DNA of 8,364 nucleotides from Desulfuromonadales bacterium (GCA_030614505.1 JAUWTX010000070.1:1-8364); one strand, 5' to 3'. Shown: positions 1 through 6,685, counted from the first letter of the stretch. Notes: generated from the letters alone by a model not told the origin. Translations and numbers: made by a program.

Positions 1-894
1 GAAACCGCAGCTCACCTGCTGGAGTTCGAATCCGTACATGGGCGCTGGCAGCGTGATATTCGCGCCGCAGAAAAAGTCATCCAGATTGATGGTCAAGAAG
101 TCAGCTTCAGTGAATTTACACGGCCGGCAGAAATCCCCTGGGAGGCTTACAATGTCGACATCGTCATCGAAGCCTCGGGGACATTCCGCACCACCCGGGA
201 ACTGGCACCCCACTTCGAAAACGGGGCCCGGAAGGTCATTGTCGCTGCTCCGGTCAAGGCAGGTGCTTTAAATGTCGTCATGGGGGTCAACGACAATCTC
301 TACCGGGCTGAGCATCATCATCTTCTCACCGCCGCCTCCTGCACGACCAACTGCCTGGCACCGGTGGTCAAGGTCCTGCACGAACAGATCGGCATCACCC
401 ATGGCGTGATCACCACCATTCACGACCAGACCAACACCCAGACGATTGTCGACGCTCCGCACAAGGATCTGCGCCGAGCCCGCGCCGCCAGCCTCTCCCT
501 GATCCCGACCACCACCGGCTCGGCCACGGCCATCACCATGATCTACCCGGAGCTCAAGGGTAAACTCAATGGCCATGCCGTGCGGGTGCCGCTTTTGAAC
601 GCCTCGATCACCGATGCCGTTTTCGAGATGCATCAGAAAGTCACTGCCGAACAGGTCAATCAGCTCTTCCGCGAAGCCGCCGCTAATGAACTGCAGGGGA
701 TTCTCGGTGTCGAAGAGCGGCCGCTAGTCTCCATTGACTTCAAAGGTGATCCGCGCTCGGCCATCGTCGACGCCCTGTCAACCATGGTCGTCGATGACAC
801 GCAACTCAAGCTGCTGGTCTGGTATGATAACGAGATTGGCTATGTCCACCGCTTGATGGAACTCTGCAGCAAAGTCGCACGTTCGCTTGGATAG
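1..894 (+). CDS. ArsJ-associated glyceraldehyde-3-phosphate dehydrogenase, 5'-truncated by window edge
   Basis: The reading frame is open from base 1 to the TAG at 892-894, giving 297 residues. Typical GAPDHs have about 335-340, so roughly 40 residues holding the start of the Rossmann fold are outside the window. The catalytic motif ASCTTNC places the nucleophilic cysteine at fragment residue 114. His141 lies 27 residues later, the same spacing as Cys149/His176 of classical GAPDH. The stretches PHKDLRRARA, PTTTGSA, VRVPLLNAS and WYDNEIGY are all GAPDH hallmarks. The enzyme oxidises glyceraldehyde 3-phosphate. With arsenate replacing phosphate it yields unstable 1-arseno-3-phosphoglycerate, which the ArsJ partner exports. 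arsJ begins 3 nt after the stop, so this copy is most likely dedicated to arsenate resistance rather than glycolysis. The IPTTTGSATAI variant (in place of the usual STGAAKAV) also fits the ArsJ-linked clade. The operon promoter and any ArsR regulator would lie upstream, out of view. Confidence 0.93.
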   Translation, partial: ETAAHLLEFESVHGRWQRDIRAAEKVIQIDGQEVSFSEFTRPAEIPWEAYNVDIVIEASGTFRTTRELAPHFENGARKVIVAAPVKAGALNVVMGVNDNLYRAEHHHLLTAASCTTNCLAPVVKVLHEQIGITHGVITTIHDQTNTQTIVDAPHKDLRRARAASLSLIPTTTGSATAITMIYPELKGKLNGHAVRVPLLNASITDAVFEMHQKVTAEQVNQLFREAAANELQGILGVEERPLVSIDFKGDPRSAIVDALSTMVVDDTQLKLLVWYDNEIGYVHRLMELCSKVARSLG

Positions 895-897
895 TTT

Positions 898-2115
898 ATG
901 AACGATCTGCGCAATTATTCTCTGGTGACTGGAGCCTACTGGGGCTTCACTCTGACCGACGGCGCCTTGCGTATGCTGGTGCTGCTGCATTTCTACCAGT
1001 TGGGTTATACGCCGACCCAGATCGCCCTCCTCTTTCTCCTTTACGAATTTTTCGGTGTTATCACCAACCTCATCGGCGGCTGGCTGGCTTCCCACATTGG
1101 TTTAAAAATCACCCTGTTTGCCGGACTGGCACTACAGGTGGTAGCCCTGGTCATGCTGGCTATGCTCAACCCAGCCTGGTCAACCAGCCTCTCGGTCGCC
1201 TACGTCATGGGTGCCCAAGCCCTCTCCGGAATCGCCAAAGACCTGACCAAGATGAGCTCCAAGAGCGCCATCAAGTTACTGGTCCCTGGTGATGCCGAAT
1301 CAACTCTCTTCAAATGGGTGGCAATTCTCACCGGTTCAAAAAATGCCCTCAAGGGTGTCGGGTTTTTTCTTGGCGGAGTTCTGCTCACTTGGCTCGGTTT
1401 TCATGGTGCGCTACTGCTGATGGCTGGCAGTCTGGCTGTTATCCTGATTTTTGCAGTCGTCAAGCTACCCGGGGAGATGGGACAGACCAGACAGAAAACC
1501 AAGTTTTCACACATTCTTGCCAAGGACCGCAAGATCAACATCCTTTCTGCCGCCCGCCTCTTCCTCTTCGGATCACGCGACATCTGGTTTGTGGTCGGCC
1601 TGCCGATCTTTCTGGCCTCGTCACTTAACTGGTCGCACCCTGAAATCGGAGGATTCCTGGCGCTCTGGGTAATAGGCTACGGTGCGGTGCAGGCGCTGGC
1701 ACCGAAACTGCTTAAACTTTTCCTGGCCAACGGCACACCATGTGGCGGAACTGCCAGCATCGTGGCCTTCCTGCTCACCGGACTGACGGCGCTGATTGCC
1801 ATCGGCGTTCACGCCGAACTCTCACCCTGGCTGGTGGTTGTCGGCGGCCTGGGGCTTTTCGGTTTGATCTTTGCCGTCAACTCAGCAGTGCACAGCTACT
1901 TGATTCTGGCCTATTCAAGTAATGACCAGGTGGCCATGGACGTCGGCTTCTATTACATGGCCAATGCCGCCGGGCGCTTGATCGGCACCCTCCTTTCTGG
2001 GGTCGTTTTTCAAATGGCCGGACTCGCCGGCTGTCTCTGGATATCCATGCTGTTTGTTCTGGCTTCCGCAGTATTATCCATGCAACTACCGAAAAGCAGT
2101 ACTTCATCTGGATAA
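898..2115 (+). CDS. arsJ: Organoarsenical efflux MFS transporter ArsJ
   Basis: The gene encodes a 405-residue, strongly hydrophobic protein of the major facilitator superfamily, with alternating hydrophobic segments along its whole length and a charged central loop near residues 190-215. The N-terminal sequence (NYSLVTGAYWGFTLTDGALRM) and the AKDLTKMSSKSAIK stretch match what I know of ArsJ. ArsJ sits in the inner membrane and extrudes 1-arseno-3-phosphoglycerate made by the partner GAPDH; the ester then breaks down outside, which amounts to net arsenate export. The ATG at 898 lies only 3 nt after the GAPDH stop. Its only Shine-Dalgarno-like element (TTGGA) is inside the GAPDH coding end, so translation is probably coupled. 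Length is normal for the family and no frameshift is seen. No clear terminator follows. Confidence 0.93.
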   Translation: MNDLRNYSLVTGAYWGFTLTDGALRMLVLLHFYQLGYTPTQIALLFLLYEFFGVITNLIGGWLASHIGLKITLFAGLALQVVALVMLAMLNPAWSTSLSVAYVMGAQALSGIAKDLTKMSSKSAIKLLVPGDAESTLFKWVAILTGSKNALKGVGFFLGGVLLTWLGFHGALLLMAGSLAVILIFAVVKLPGEMGQTRQKTKFSHILAKDRKINILSAARLFLFGSRDIWFVVGLPIFLASSLNWSHPEIGGFLALWVIGYGAVQALAPKLLKLFLANGTPCGGTASIVAFLLTGLTALIAIGVHAELSPWLVVVGGLGLFGLIFAVNSAVHSYLILAYSSNDQVAMDVGFYYMANAAGRLIGTLLSGVVFQMAGLAGCLWISMLFVLASAVLSMQLPKSSTSSG

Positions 2116-2127
2116 TATCATCGTCAA

Positions 2128-2156
2128 TTGCCAGCTCTTTCTCACCTGCATAACCT
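2128..2156 (+). promoter_or_regulatory. Possible sigma70-type promoter after arsJ
   Basis: TTGCCA (2128-2133, five of six matches to TTGACA) is followed after exactly 17 nt by TAACCT (2151-2156). The -10 matches TATAAT at only three of six positions, but these are the most conserved ones (first T, A, last T). If real, it would start transcription near 2163 and serve the small ORFs downstream independently of the arsenic operon. The weak -10 keeps this tentative. Confidence 0.3.
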
Positions 2157-2190
2157 GTTTTTACTTGGAAAACCACGCAGAACCTTTAAA

Positions 2191-2316
2191 ATGGAACTGT
2201 TTTCCTGTTTTATCAAGTTCCTCGGCAAACCAGATCTGGCTGTCTCTTTCAGTGAAGATGAATTTTTCGAGGACATCGGCACGCCCACCGGAGACCGGTT
2301 CCACCTACGATTTTAG
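2191..2316 (+). CDS. Doubtful 41-residue small ORF
   Basis: This is an ATG-started frame of 41 codons ending in TAG, 10 nt before the next gene. The product would begin with a short hydrophobic part (MELFSCFIKFLG) and continue with an acidic, phenylalanine-rich tail (SEDEFFEDIG). The frame also runs upstream to a TTG at 2128. No Shine-Dalgarno sequence precedes the ATG and I recognise no family. It could be a real small protein co-transcribed with the 82-residue membrane protein, a decayed gene remnant, or chance. Its position between a possible promoter and a likely gene is the only contextual support. Confidence 0.25.
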   Translation: MELFSCFIKFLGKPDLAVSFSEDEFFEDIGTPTGDRFHLRF

Positions 2317-2326
2317 AGAAGACACA

Positions 2327-2575
2327 ATGGTCGAAGAACAGCTACAAAACATGCTTGCTTTTTTTCAAACCAATCCAATCATCGCCGTCGCTTTCGGTGG
2401 TGTCGTGGTGGCCCTTTTCTATTTTAAACCTAAAGGGATGTTCAAATTGGTAGTGTTTTGTTTTTTTATTGTCGTTGCTTTCTATTTCATTAACCTTCTT
2501 GCAGGGACAGTCACTAGTGGGTCGAAGAGTAAAGACCAGATGATTTATAAATCGAGGGAGGTACTTGGGGAGTGA
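2327..2575 (+). CDS. Small two-helix membrane protein, unknown function
   Basis: I do not recognise this 82-residue protein. A short amphipathic, acidic N-terminus (MVEEQLQNMLAFFQTNP, residues 1-17) is followed by a first membrane segment at about residues 18-34. A tight positively charged turn (KPKG) leads to a second, phenylalanine-rich membrane segment at about 39-63. A polar, lysine-rich tail (about 64-82) ends the protein. By the positive-inside rule the KPKG loop is cytoplasmic or the hairpin is re-entrant. The frame extends upstream to 2054, but that part overlaps arsJ and reads as non-coding, so the ATG at 2327 is preferred; a weak purine-rich element (AGAGAAG) precedes it. Base composition is AT-richer than arsJ. 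It stands alone between the arsenic operon and the convergent DUF547 gene, so its neighbours give no functional clue. Confidence 0.6.
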   Translation: MVEEQLQNMLAFFQTNPIIAVAFGGVVVALFYFKPKGMFKLVVFCFFIVVAFYFINLLAGTVTSGSKSKDQMIYKSREVLGE

Positions 2576-2634
2576 ACGTAGGGGATGTCCACTTACGTTT
2601 GTGATTACCTAGATTCATTCTTGAATAGATTTGC

Positions 2635-2706
2635 TTTGGGTTTGATTTACAACCCTACTGCCCGTTTCCTGCAACAGACAGGAGGATTGAAAGGTCAAAA
2701 CCCAAA
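2635..2706. repeat. Imperfect inverted repeat between convergent genes
   Basis: TTTGGGTTTGA (2635-2645) can pair with TCAAAACCCAAA (2695-2706) with one bulged base. Inside the 49-nt loop lies a second small stem, TCCTG (2667-2671) with CAGGA (2679-2683). The element occupies the space between the 82-residue membrane protein (plus) and the DUF547 gene (minus). No clean T-tract follows on either strand, although the minus strand has T-rich DNA just before it (2704-2725). It may help end transcription from both sides, but it is not a textbook terminator. Confidence 0.3.
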
Positions 2707-2730
2707 AACAAAAAAGGCAAAAAGCATCAC

Positions 2731-3567
2731 CTACTTCAAAACATTGAGTTTCCAATCATAATCAAGAAACTCAACTTTCAGCGATCCTTCAACCAGCCGC
2801 CCGGCATCTGCTGAACCATCAGAAATCCAATCAGCATGAGTACGAAAGAAATCATGTAACGAATCATAACCACGCCAGCCCTTGGCGAAATCTTCAGCGT
2901 ACCAGTCGAAGAGGCTTGATATCTCGAGAGTACCATTGTCGGCATTGAAGCGATTACGGCTGTGATCGTTAAGGAAGCTGCGAGTGCTTTCAAGCAGTTG
3001 CTGATCCAGTTTTTTATCCACGTAAGCTTCGTCAAGCAGCGCCGGGCATCCGATGGAGGCACAGTTGACAGCGAAATGGATCAACGGTTCATTGTAGCGT
3101 CCGGAGCCACGGATCAGACCGTGCTCAATGCCATCGAGAGATTGCGCTTCACCTAGCAGGCGGAAGAACTTCTTCTTCCAGGGCGAGGAAAAAAGGGAGC
3201 CAAGATCCTTGATCGATTCGAGGTTCGGGTACTCAGTAAGAATCAGCTTGATAGTAAAGGCGTTGTAAGCGTTGATCAAAAACGCCAACTGCTGATCACG
3301 GTTGAAATTCTCGAACTTGGCTCGGCTGACCGCCGAAAGTTTATCGAGATATCGGTCTAGAGATGCACGGTTACTTTTGAGCTGGTCATAATCAACCTGG
3401 GAGGAGGTTCGGTTGAGATCCCAACGGACATTTTCCTGCAGAAGCAAATTCCAGGCGCCATGCTCGTGGTCAAAGCTCTCCGCACTGCTGATTGACGGTA
3501 TTATCAGAAATAGACCGACGAGTGCTAAGCAGGTGCTTTGTATAATTTGTTTTCTAATAATCCTCAC
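2731..3567 (-). CDS. Exported DUF547-domain protein
   Basis: The 278-residue protein starts with a typical Sec signal peptide: a basic n-region (RIIRKQ), a hydrophobic core at about residues 12-26 and a likely cleavage after SSA at 27-29, so it should be periplasmic. The mature part carries DUF547 signatures: AFLINAYNAFTIK at about 95-107, the cysteine-containing HFAVNCASIGCP at about 164-175, and the C-terminal LFDWYAEDF. DUF547 proteins are widespread in bacteria and plants and have no established reaction; the conserved Asn-Ala-Tyr and Cys motifs suggest an enzyme-like active site, which is inference. The start is a GTG at 3567-3565, because the upstream in-frame ATG is followed at once by TAA. 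No strong Shine-Dalgarno sequence precedes it. It lies 45 nt after the QueG-like gene and is probably the last gene of the minus-strand cluster. Confidence 0.85.
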   Translation of the reverse strand: MRIIRKQIIQSTCLALVGLFLIIPSISSAESFDHEHGAWNLLLQENVRWDLNRTSSQVDYDQLKSNRASLDRYLDKLSAVSRAKFENFNRDQQLAFLINAYNAFTIKLILTEYPNLESIKDLGSLFSSPWKKKFFRLLGEAQSLDGIEHGLIRGSGRYNEPLIHFAVNCASIGCPALLDEAYVDKKLDQQLLESTRSFLNDHSRNRFNADNGTLEISSLFDWYAEDFAKGWRGYDSLHDFFRTHADWISDGSADAGRLVEGSLKVEFLDYDWKLNVLK

Positions 3568-3584
3568 GCTTACATCTTATCATG

Positions 3585-3612
3585 GTTGTTGATCTTCGAT
3601 AATCAGAACAAC
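3585..3612 (-). other. Intercistronic hairpin between QueG-like and DUF547 genes
   Basis: GTTGTTGAT (3585-3593) can pair with ATC plus AACAAC (3602-3604 and 3607-3612) around a 2-nt bulge and an 8-nt loop. It begins immediately after the QueG-like stop codon at 3613. No T-run follows on the minus strand, so it is not an evident terminator. It could act as an mRNA-processing or stability element, or a partial barrier that lowers DUF547 expression relative to upstream genes. Confidence 0.3.
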
Positions 3613-4470
3613 TTAAATCGGCGATCTGGCTTCGCAGGGGATCTTCACCTGGCAGAGACCGCAGGGAGTGGCTCCCGTGCCGTAGTTTTTGCTAACGTAA
3701 GGCGCAGTAACGTTCCGGATGTAGTCAAAGCATTTCGGCTTATCGTGGCCTTCTTCGCTGATCGCATCGACCGGGCAGCGTTTCACACAGGCACCGCAGG
3801 TCCCTTTCGCATACCAGAGGCACCAGTCCTGATGGCCGACATAAAGACGAGAAGTCGCTTCAAGGTCAATTTTTACGACCACCGAACCGAAACGTACCGC
3901 CTTACCCACCCGAGTGATCAGGCCGTCAGACAAGCCGAAGGTACCAAGTCCGGCAATCCAGGCAGTGTGTCGTTCCGACCAGTTAGAGGCAAGGCCGAAA
4001 CGTTTGCTTTTTTGGTAAGCAAAATCGGCCAATCGTTCTGGTGCCACGGCCGGGTAACCGGCCTTCGTCAGCTGCTCAGCCAGGTGCAGGCGCAGGGCAC
4101 AGTTAAAATCCTCGCCCTGAAAGCGCGAACGCGCCCAACGCTCGGCCGGCACCTCGGTCTCTGCGCACTGATCGAGACGGGTTGCTTCCGTCTGGGGGAG
4201 AATGTAGCAAATAATTGCCAGTTCGGCGGGATCAATATCCGTATCGGGGTAAGAGAGCCTGTACGCCTCGACAGGAGTCCAGTAAAAAGGGCCGATATCA
4301 GCCTTCACCCGGTCGAAGAGAGGGTCGTCGCCACGAGCGTAAGCAAACTGCGGTTCACCCCAGGCCGGCTCACCGGTGCCGTTCTCCAGGCTGTTAGCCG
4401 GTGAAGCACAGAAGTCGCGGACGACCTTTTCGATCCAGGTTTTGCTCTCTTCTTGTGTCGTTTTTATCAT
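3613..4470 (-). CDS. QueG-like (COG1600-type) double [4Fe-4S] protein
   Basis: This 285-residue cytoplasmic protein resembles the family annotated as epoxyqueuosine reductase or 4Fe-4S ferredoxin. The conserved HTAWIAGLGTFGLSDG stretch lies at about residues 168-183. The C-terminus carries eight cysteines: 217, 225, 228, 232, 247, 270, 273 and 279. C225-x2-C228-x3-C232-P is a classical ferredoxin motif, and C270-x2-C273-x5-C279 with C247 can complete a second cluster. True QueG is longer (about 340-380 residues, with a C-terminal repeat extension) and reduces epoxyqueuosine to queuosine in tRNA using cobalamin. Here the protein ends 6 residues after the last cysteine and the second cluster motif is atypical. 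It may therefore be a short paralogue with another reductive substrate, and I give no gene symbol. The ATG at 4470 lacks a strong ribosome binding site. It sits 25 nt after the DUF1330 gene. Confidence 0.82.
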   Translation of the reverse strand: MIKTTQEESKTWIEKVVRDFCASPANSLENGTGEPAWGEPQFAYARGDDPLFDRVKADIGPFYWTPVEAYRLSYPDTDIDPAELAIICYILPQTEATRLDQCAETEVPAERWARSRFQGEDFNCALRLHLAEQLTKAGYPAVAPERLADFAYQKSKRFGLASNWSERHTAWIAGLGTFGLSDGLITRVGKAVRFGSVVVKIDLEATSRLYVGHQDWCLWYAKGTCGACVKRCPVDAISEEGHDKPKCFDYIRNVTAPYVSKNYGTGATPCGLCQVKIPCEARSPI

Positions 4471-4495
4471 GGGAGATACCCATTACTGATTCAGG

Positions 4496-4780
4496 TTAGA
4501 CCTTATAAGTCGTGATAACAACCTTCGCTGCCTTATCCCGAAGAGGAATCAATGATTGGTACTTTTCGGAATTGAACCAATGATCCAATGCAGATTGGTC
4601 AGGGAATTCGATAACGACAACAAGGTCGTGTTCATGTTGCCCGGCGAGAACTTCGACAAGTTGTCCTCTAAAAATAACTTTGGCATTAAAAGGAGAAATT
4701 GATTCTTGTACCCCTGATACGTATTGCTGCCAAAGTTCGTCATCTTTTACCGTGATATGTCCCACAAGATATGCAGTCAT
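4496..4780 (-). CDS. DUF1330 family protein
   Basis: The 94-residue protein begins MTAYLVGHITVKD and contains VIFRGQLVEVLAG, VVVIEFPDQSALDHWFNSEKYQ and PLRDKAAK. These are the pattern of the DUF1330 family, small dimeric alpha+beta-barrel proteins of unassigned biochemical role. The FPDQSALDHWFNSEKYQ helix segment is the most diagnostic part. Length is normal for the family and no signal or membrane segment is seen, so it is cytoplasmic. The ATG at 4780 is preceded on the minus strand by a good Shine-Dalgarno sequence (GGAG, 6 nt away). It lies 76 nt downstream of ettA and 25 nt upstream of the QueG-like gene, in the same direction, so co-transcription is likely. Nothing in the cluster reveals its substrate. 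Confidence 0.85.
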   Translation of the reverse strand: MTAYLVGHITVKDDELWQQYVSGVQESISPFNAKVIFRGQLVEVLAGQHEHDLVVVIEFPDQSALDHWFNSEKYQSLIPLRDKAAKVVITTYKV

Positions 4781-4818
4781 TTATCACTCCTGACTCTCAT
4801 TTGCTGTCAGATTTGTTT

Positions 4819-4833
4819 GCCTGCAGAACAGGC
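4819..4833 (-). other. Small stem-loop between ettA and the DUF1330 gene
   Basis: GCCTG (4819-4823) and CAGGC (4829-4833) form a perfect 5-bp stem around a 5-nt loop. No T-tract follows in the minus direction, so read-through from ettA into the DUF1330 gene is expected. A weak structural element at most. Confidence 0.25.
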
Positions 4834-4836
4834 CCT

Positions 4837-4876
4837 TTACTGGCGAATCAGACTACTTACTGGCGAGTCAGGCTAC
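4837..4876. repeat. 20-bp tandem duplication at the ettA stop codon
   Basis: Two adjacent 20-nt units, 4837-4856 and 4857-4876, differ only at the 11th and 16th positions (both A to G). Each starts TTACTGGCGA and ends CTAC. On the minus strand each unit ends ...CGCCAGTAA, so the inner copy (4857-4876) encodes the last six residues and stop of EttA. The outer copy repeats the same text just after the stop, including a second TAA in another frame. Confidence 0.9.
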
Positions 4877-6533
4877 GATACCGAATCCTGTGTGGCTGAT
4901 CGGCATCCTTGCCAAGACGTTTTTTGCGATCCTCTTCATACTCCGAATAATTCCCCTCGAACCAGACGACCTGGCTATCGCCTTCGAAAGCAAGAATGTG
5001 GGTGGCGATACGGTCGAGAAACCAGCGATCGTGACTGATGACCACGGCACAGCCTGCGAAGTTCTCGACTGCTTCTTCAAGGGCCCGCAGGGTGTTGACG
5101 TCAAGGTCGTTGGTTGGCTCGTCAAGCAATAACACGTTCGACTCCTCGCGCATGATCTTGGCGAGATGCACGCGATTGCGCTCGCCGCCTGAGAGCACGC
5201 CAACCTTCTTCTGCTGATCGCCGCCGGAGAAGTTGAAACGGGCCACGTAGCCGCGCGAGTTGACCAGCTTGCTGCCGAGCATCATCTGCTCCTGACCACC
5301 GGTGATCTCTTCAAAGATAGTCTTGTTGCCATCAAGCGAACGATCCTGATCGACATAGGCAAGCTTGACCGTATCGCCGACTTTGAAACTGCCGCTATCG
5401 GGCTGTTCCTGACCGGTAATCATGCGAAACAGGGTGGTCTTGCCGGCGCCGTTGGGACCGATTACACCAACAATGCCGCCGGGCGGCAGCATGAAATTCA
5501 GGTTCTCATAGAGCAGCTTGTCACCGTAGCCTTTGGAGACATCCTTCGCTTCAACGACGATGCTGCCGAGTCGTGGCCCGGGCGGAATGTAGATCTCCAT
5601 GTCGCTCTCGCGCTCGGCGGCTTCCTGGCCGAGCAGCTTCTCGTAAGAATTGATACGGGCCTGACCCTTGGCGTGGCGCGCCTTGGGGCTCATGCGGATC
5701 CACTCGAGTTCGCGCTGCAGCGTCTTCTGACGGTTACTCTCGGTCTTCTCTTCCTTGCGTAAACGCTCAGCCTTCTGCTCCAGCCAACTCGAATAGTTGC
5801 CCTTCCAGGGGATGCCGTGACCACGATCGAGTTCGAGAATCCAGCCGGCGACGTTGTCGAGGAAGTAGCGATCGTGAGTAACAGCAATAATGGTGCCTGC
5901 GTAACGTTGCAGGTGCTGCTCCAGCCAGCCAACAGTTTCGGCGTCAAGATGATTGGTCGGCTCGTCGAGCAACAGGATGTCGGGTTTCTGCAGCAGCAAA
6001 CGACAGAGAGCCACGCGACGCTTCTCTCCACCGGACAGGACTTCAACCTTAGTCTCCCCTGGAGGACAGCGCAGGGCGTCCATGGCCAGGTCAAGGCGCG
6101 AATCAAGTTCCCAGGCGTCGAGGGCATCGAGCTTGTCCTGCACCACGGCTTGGCGATCGCAGAGCTTCTCCATGTCGACATCGGGATCGGCAAACGCGTC
6201 GTTGATCTCTTCGAACTCCCTGAGCAGATCAACAGTCTCCTGAACACCCTCCTCAACCACTTCACGAACAGTCTTGGCGCAATCGATCAGCGGCTCCTGC
6301 TCGAGGAAGCCGACAGTGTAACCATCGGAGAGCATCGTCTCGCCGTTGAACTCATTGTCAACCCCGGCCATGATCTTGAGCAGGGTCGATTTACCGGAAC
6401 CGTTGAGGCCAAGCACGCCAATCTTGGCGCCATAGAAATAGGAAATGGAGATATCCTTGATAATTGGCTTTTTATTGTAGCTCTTGTTGACGCCGACCAT
6501 CGAATAAATGATTTTCTTGGTATCTTCGCTCAT
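4857..6533 (-). CDS. ettA: Energy-dependent translational throttle protein EttA (ABC-F ATPase)
   Basis: The 558-residue protein has two ABC ATPase domains and no membrane segments, as in ABC-F proteins. Domain 1 has Walker A GLNGSGKST (42-50), signature LSGGE (166-170) and Walker B ending DE at 190-191, followed by PTNHLD. An acidic arm insert lies at about 95-140. The interdomain linker (about 242-322) contains EWIRMSPKARHAKGQARI, which is characteristic of EttA rather than other ABC-F members. Domain 2 has Walker A GPNGAGKTT (359-367), LSGGE (447-451) and DE at 471-472. Known EttA binds the ribosomal E site and regulates the first elongation steps according to the ATP/ADP ratio. Both catalytic glutamates are present, so it should be active. 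The C-terminus (HRIRYRSLTRQ) matches where the family normally ends. The ATG at 6533 has a weak GGGA element upstream and lies about 31 nt from the predicted transcription start. Confidence 0.96.
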   Translation of the reverse strand: MSEDTKKIIYSMVGVNKSYNKKPIIKDISISYFYGAKIGVLGLNGSGKSTLLKIMAGVDNEFNGETMLSDGYTVGFLEQEPLIDCAKTVREVVEEGVQETVDLLREFEEINDAFADPDVDMEKLCDRQAVVQDKLDALDAWELDSRLDLAMDALRCPPGETKVEVLSGGEKRRVALCRLLLQKPDILLLDEPTNHLDAETVGWLEQHLQRYAGTIIAVTHDRYFLDNVAGWILELDRGHGIPWKGNYSSWLEQKAERLRKEEKTESNRQKTLQRELEWIRMSPKARHAKGQARINSYEKLLGQEAAERESDMEIYIPPGPRLGSIVVEAKDVSKGYGDKLLYENLNFMLPPGGIVGVIGPNGAGKTTLFRMITGQEQPDSGSFKVGDTVKLAYVDQDRSLDGNKTIFEEITGGQEQMMLGSKLVNSRGYVARFNFSGGDQQKKVGVLSGGERNRVHLAKIMREESNVLLLDEPTNDLDVNTLRALEEAVENFAGCAVVISHDRWFLDRIATHILAFEGDSQVVWFEGNYSEYEEDRKKRLGKDADQPHRIRYRSLTRQ

Positions 6534-6571
6534 GTTTATTGTCCCGTTTTAAAGTATTAAGAGAATAACGG

Positions 6572-6600
6572 CTTATACCGCATCTCTTGTCTGGTGGCAA
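6572..6600 (-). promoter_or_regulatory. Predicted sigma70 promoter of ettA
   Basis: Read on the minus strand, TTGCCA (6600-6595) is followed after exactly 17 nt by TATAAG (6577-6572). Each hexamer matches its consensus at five of six positions. Transcription would start near 6565, giving a leader of about 30 nt before the ettA ATG. The same transcript could continue through the DUF1330, QueG-like and DUF547 genes, since no terminator is visible between them. Confidence 0.7.
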
Positions 6601-6656
6601 GAAATGCACGATGAGAGACAACTCAGCTAAAAATCAAATCTGCCTTTATCTTAAGG

Positions 6657-6685
6657 TTGACTCTTGTACCTCAAAGAGGTTCAAT
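6657..6685 (+). promoter_or_regulatory. Possible promoter of the TPR gene
   Basis: TTGACT (6657-6662, five of six matches) is followed after 17 nt by TTCAAT (6680-6685, four of six). Transcription would begin near 6692, leaving a leader of about 28 nt before the ATG at 6720. The -10 lacks the conserved A at its second position, so confidence is limited. It is divergent from, and does not overlap, the ettA promoter. Confidence 0.4.

Noticed and set aside
2287..2299. ACCGG-AGA-CCGGT mini-hairpin before the 82-residue gene
   Set aside because: A 5-bp stem with a 3-nt loop is common by chance and has no T-run or clear regulatory position.
2054..2326. Upstream extension of the 82-residue protein's frame, which would give 173 residues
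   Set aside because: The extension overlaps the arsJ end in another frame, has no ribosome binding site and reads as non-coding until the ATG at 2327.
2575..2599. AACGTA / TACGTT inverted repeat at the stop of the 82-residue gene as a terminator
   Set aside because: The stem is only 6 bp, AT-rich, with a 13-nt loop and just three T residues after it.
3538..4404. Long plus-strand frame of 288 codons opposite the QueG-like gene
   Set aside because: It is the antisense shadow of a gene with clear Fe-S motifs; its own product shows no family features.
5817..6560. Plus-strand frame of 247 codons opposite ettA
   Set aside because: It is a shadow of the first ABC domain; the minus-strand frame carries all the conserved ATPase motifs.
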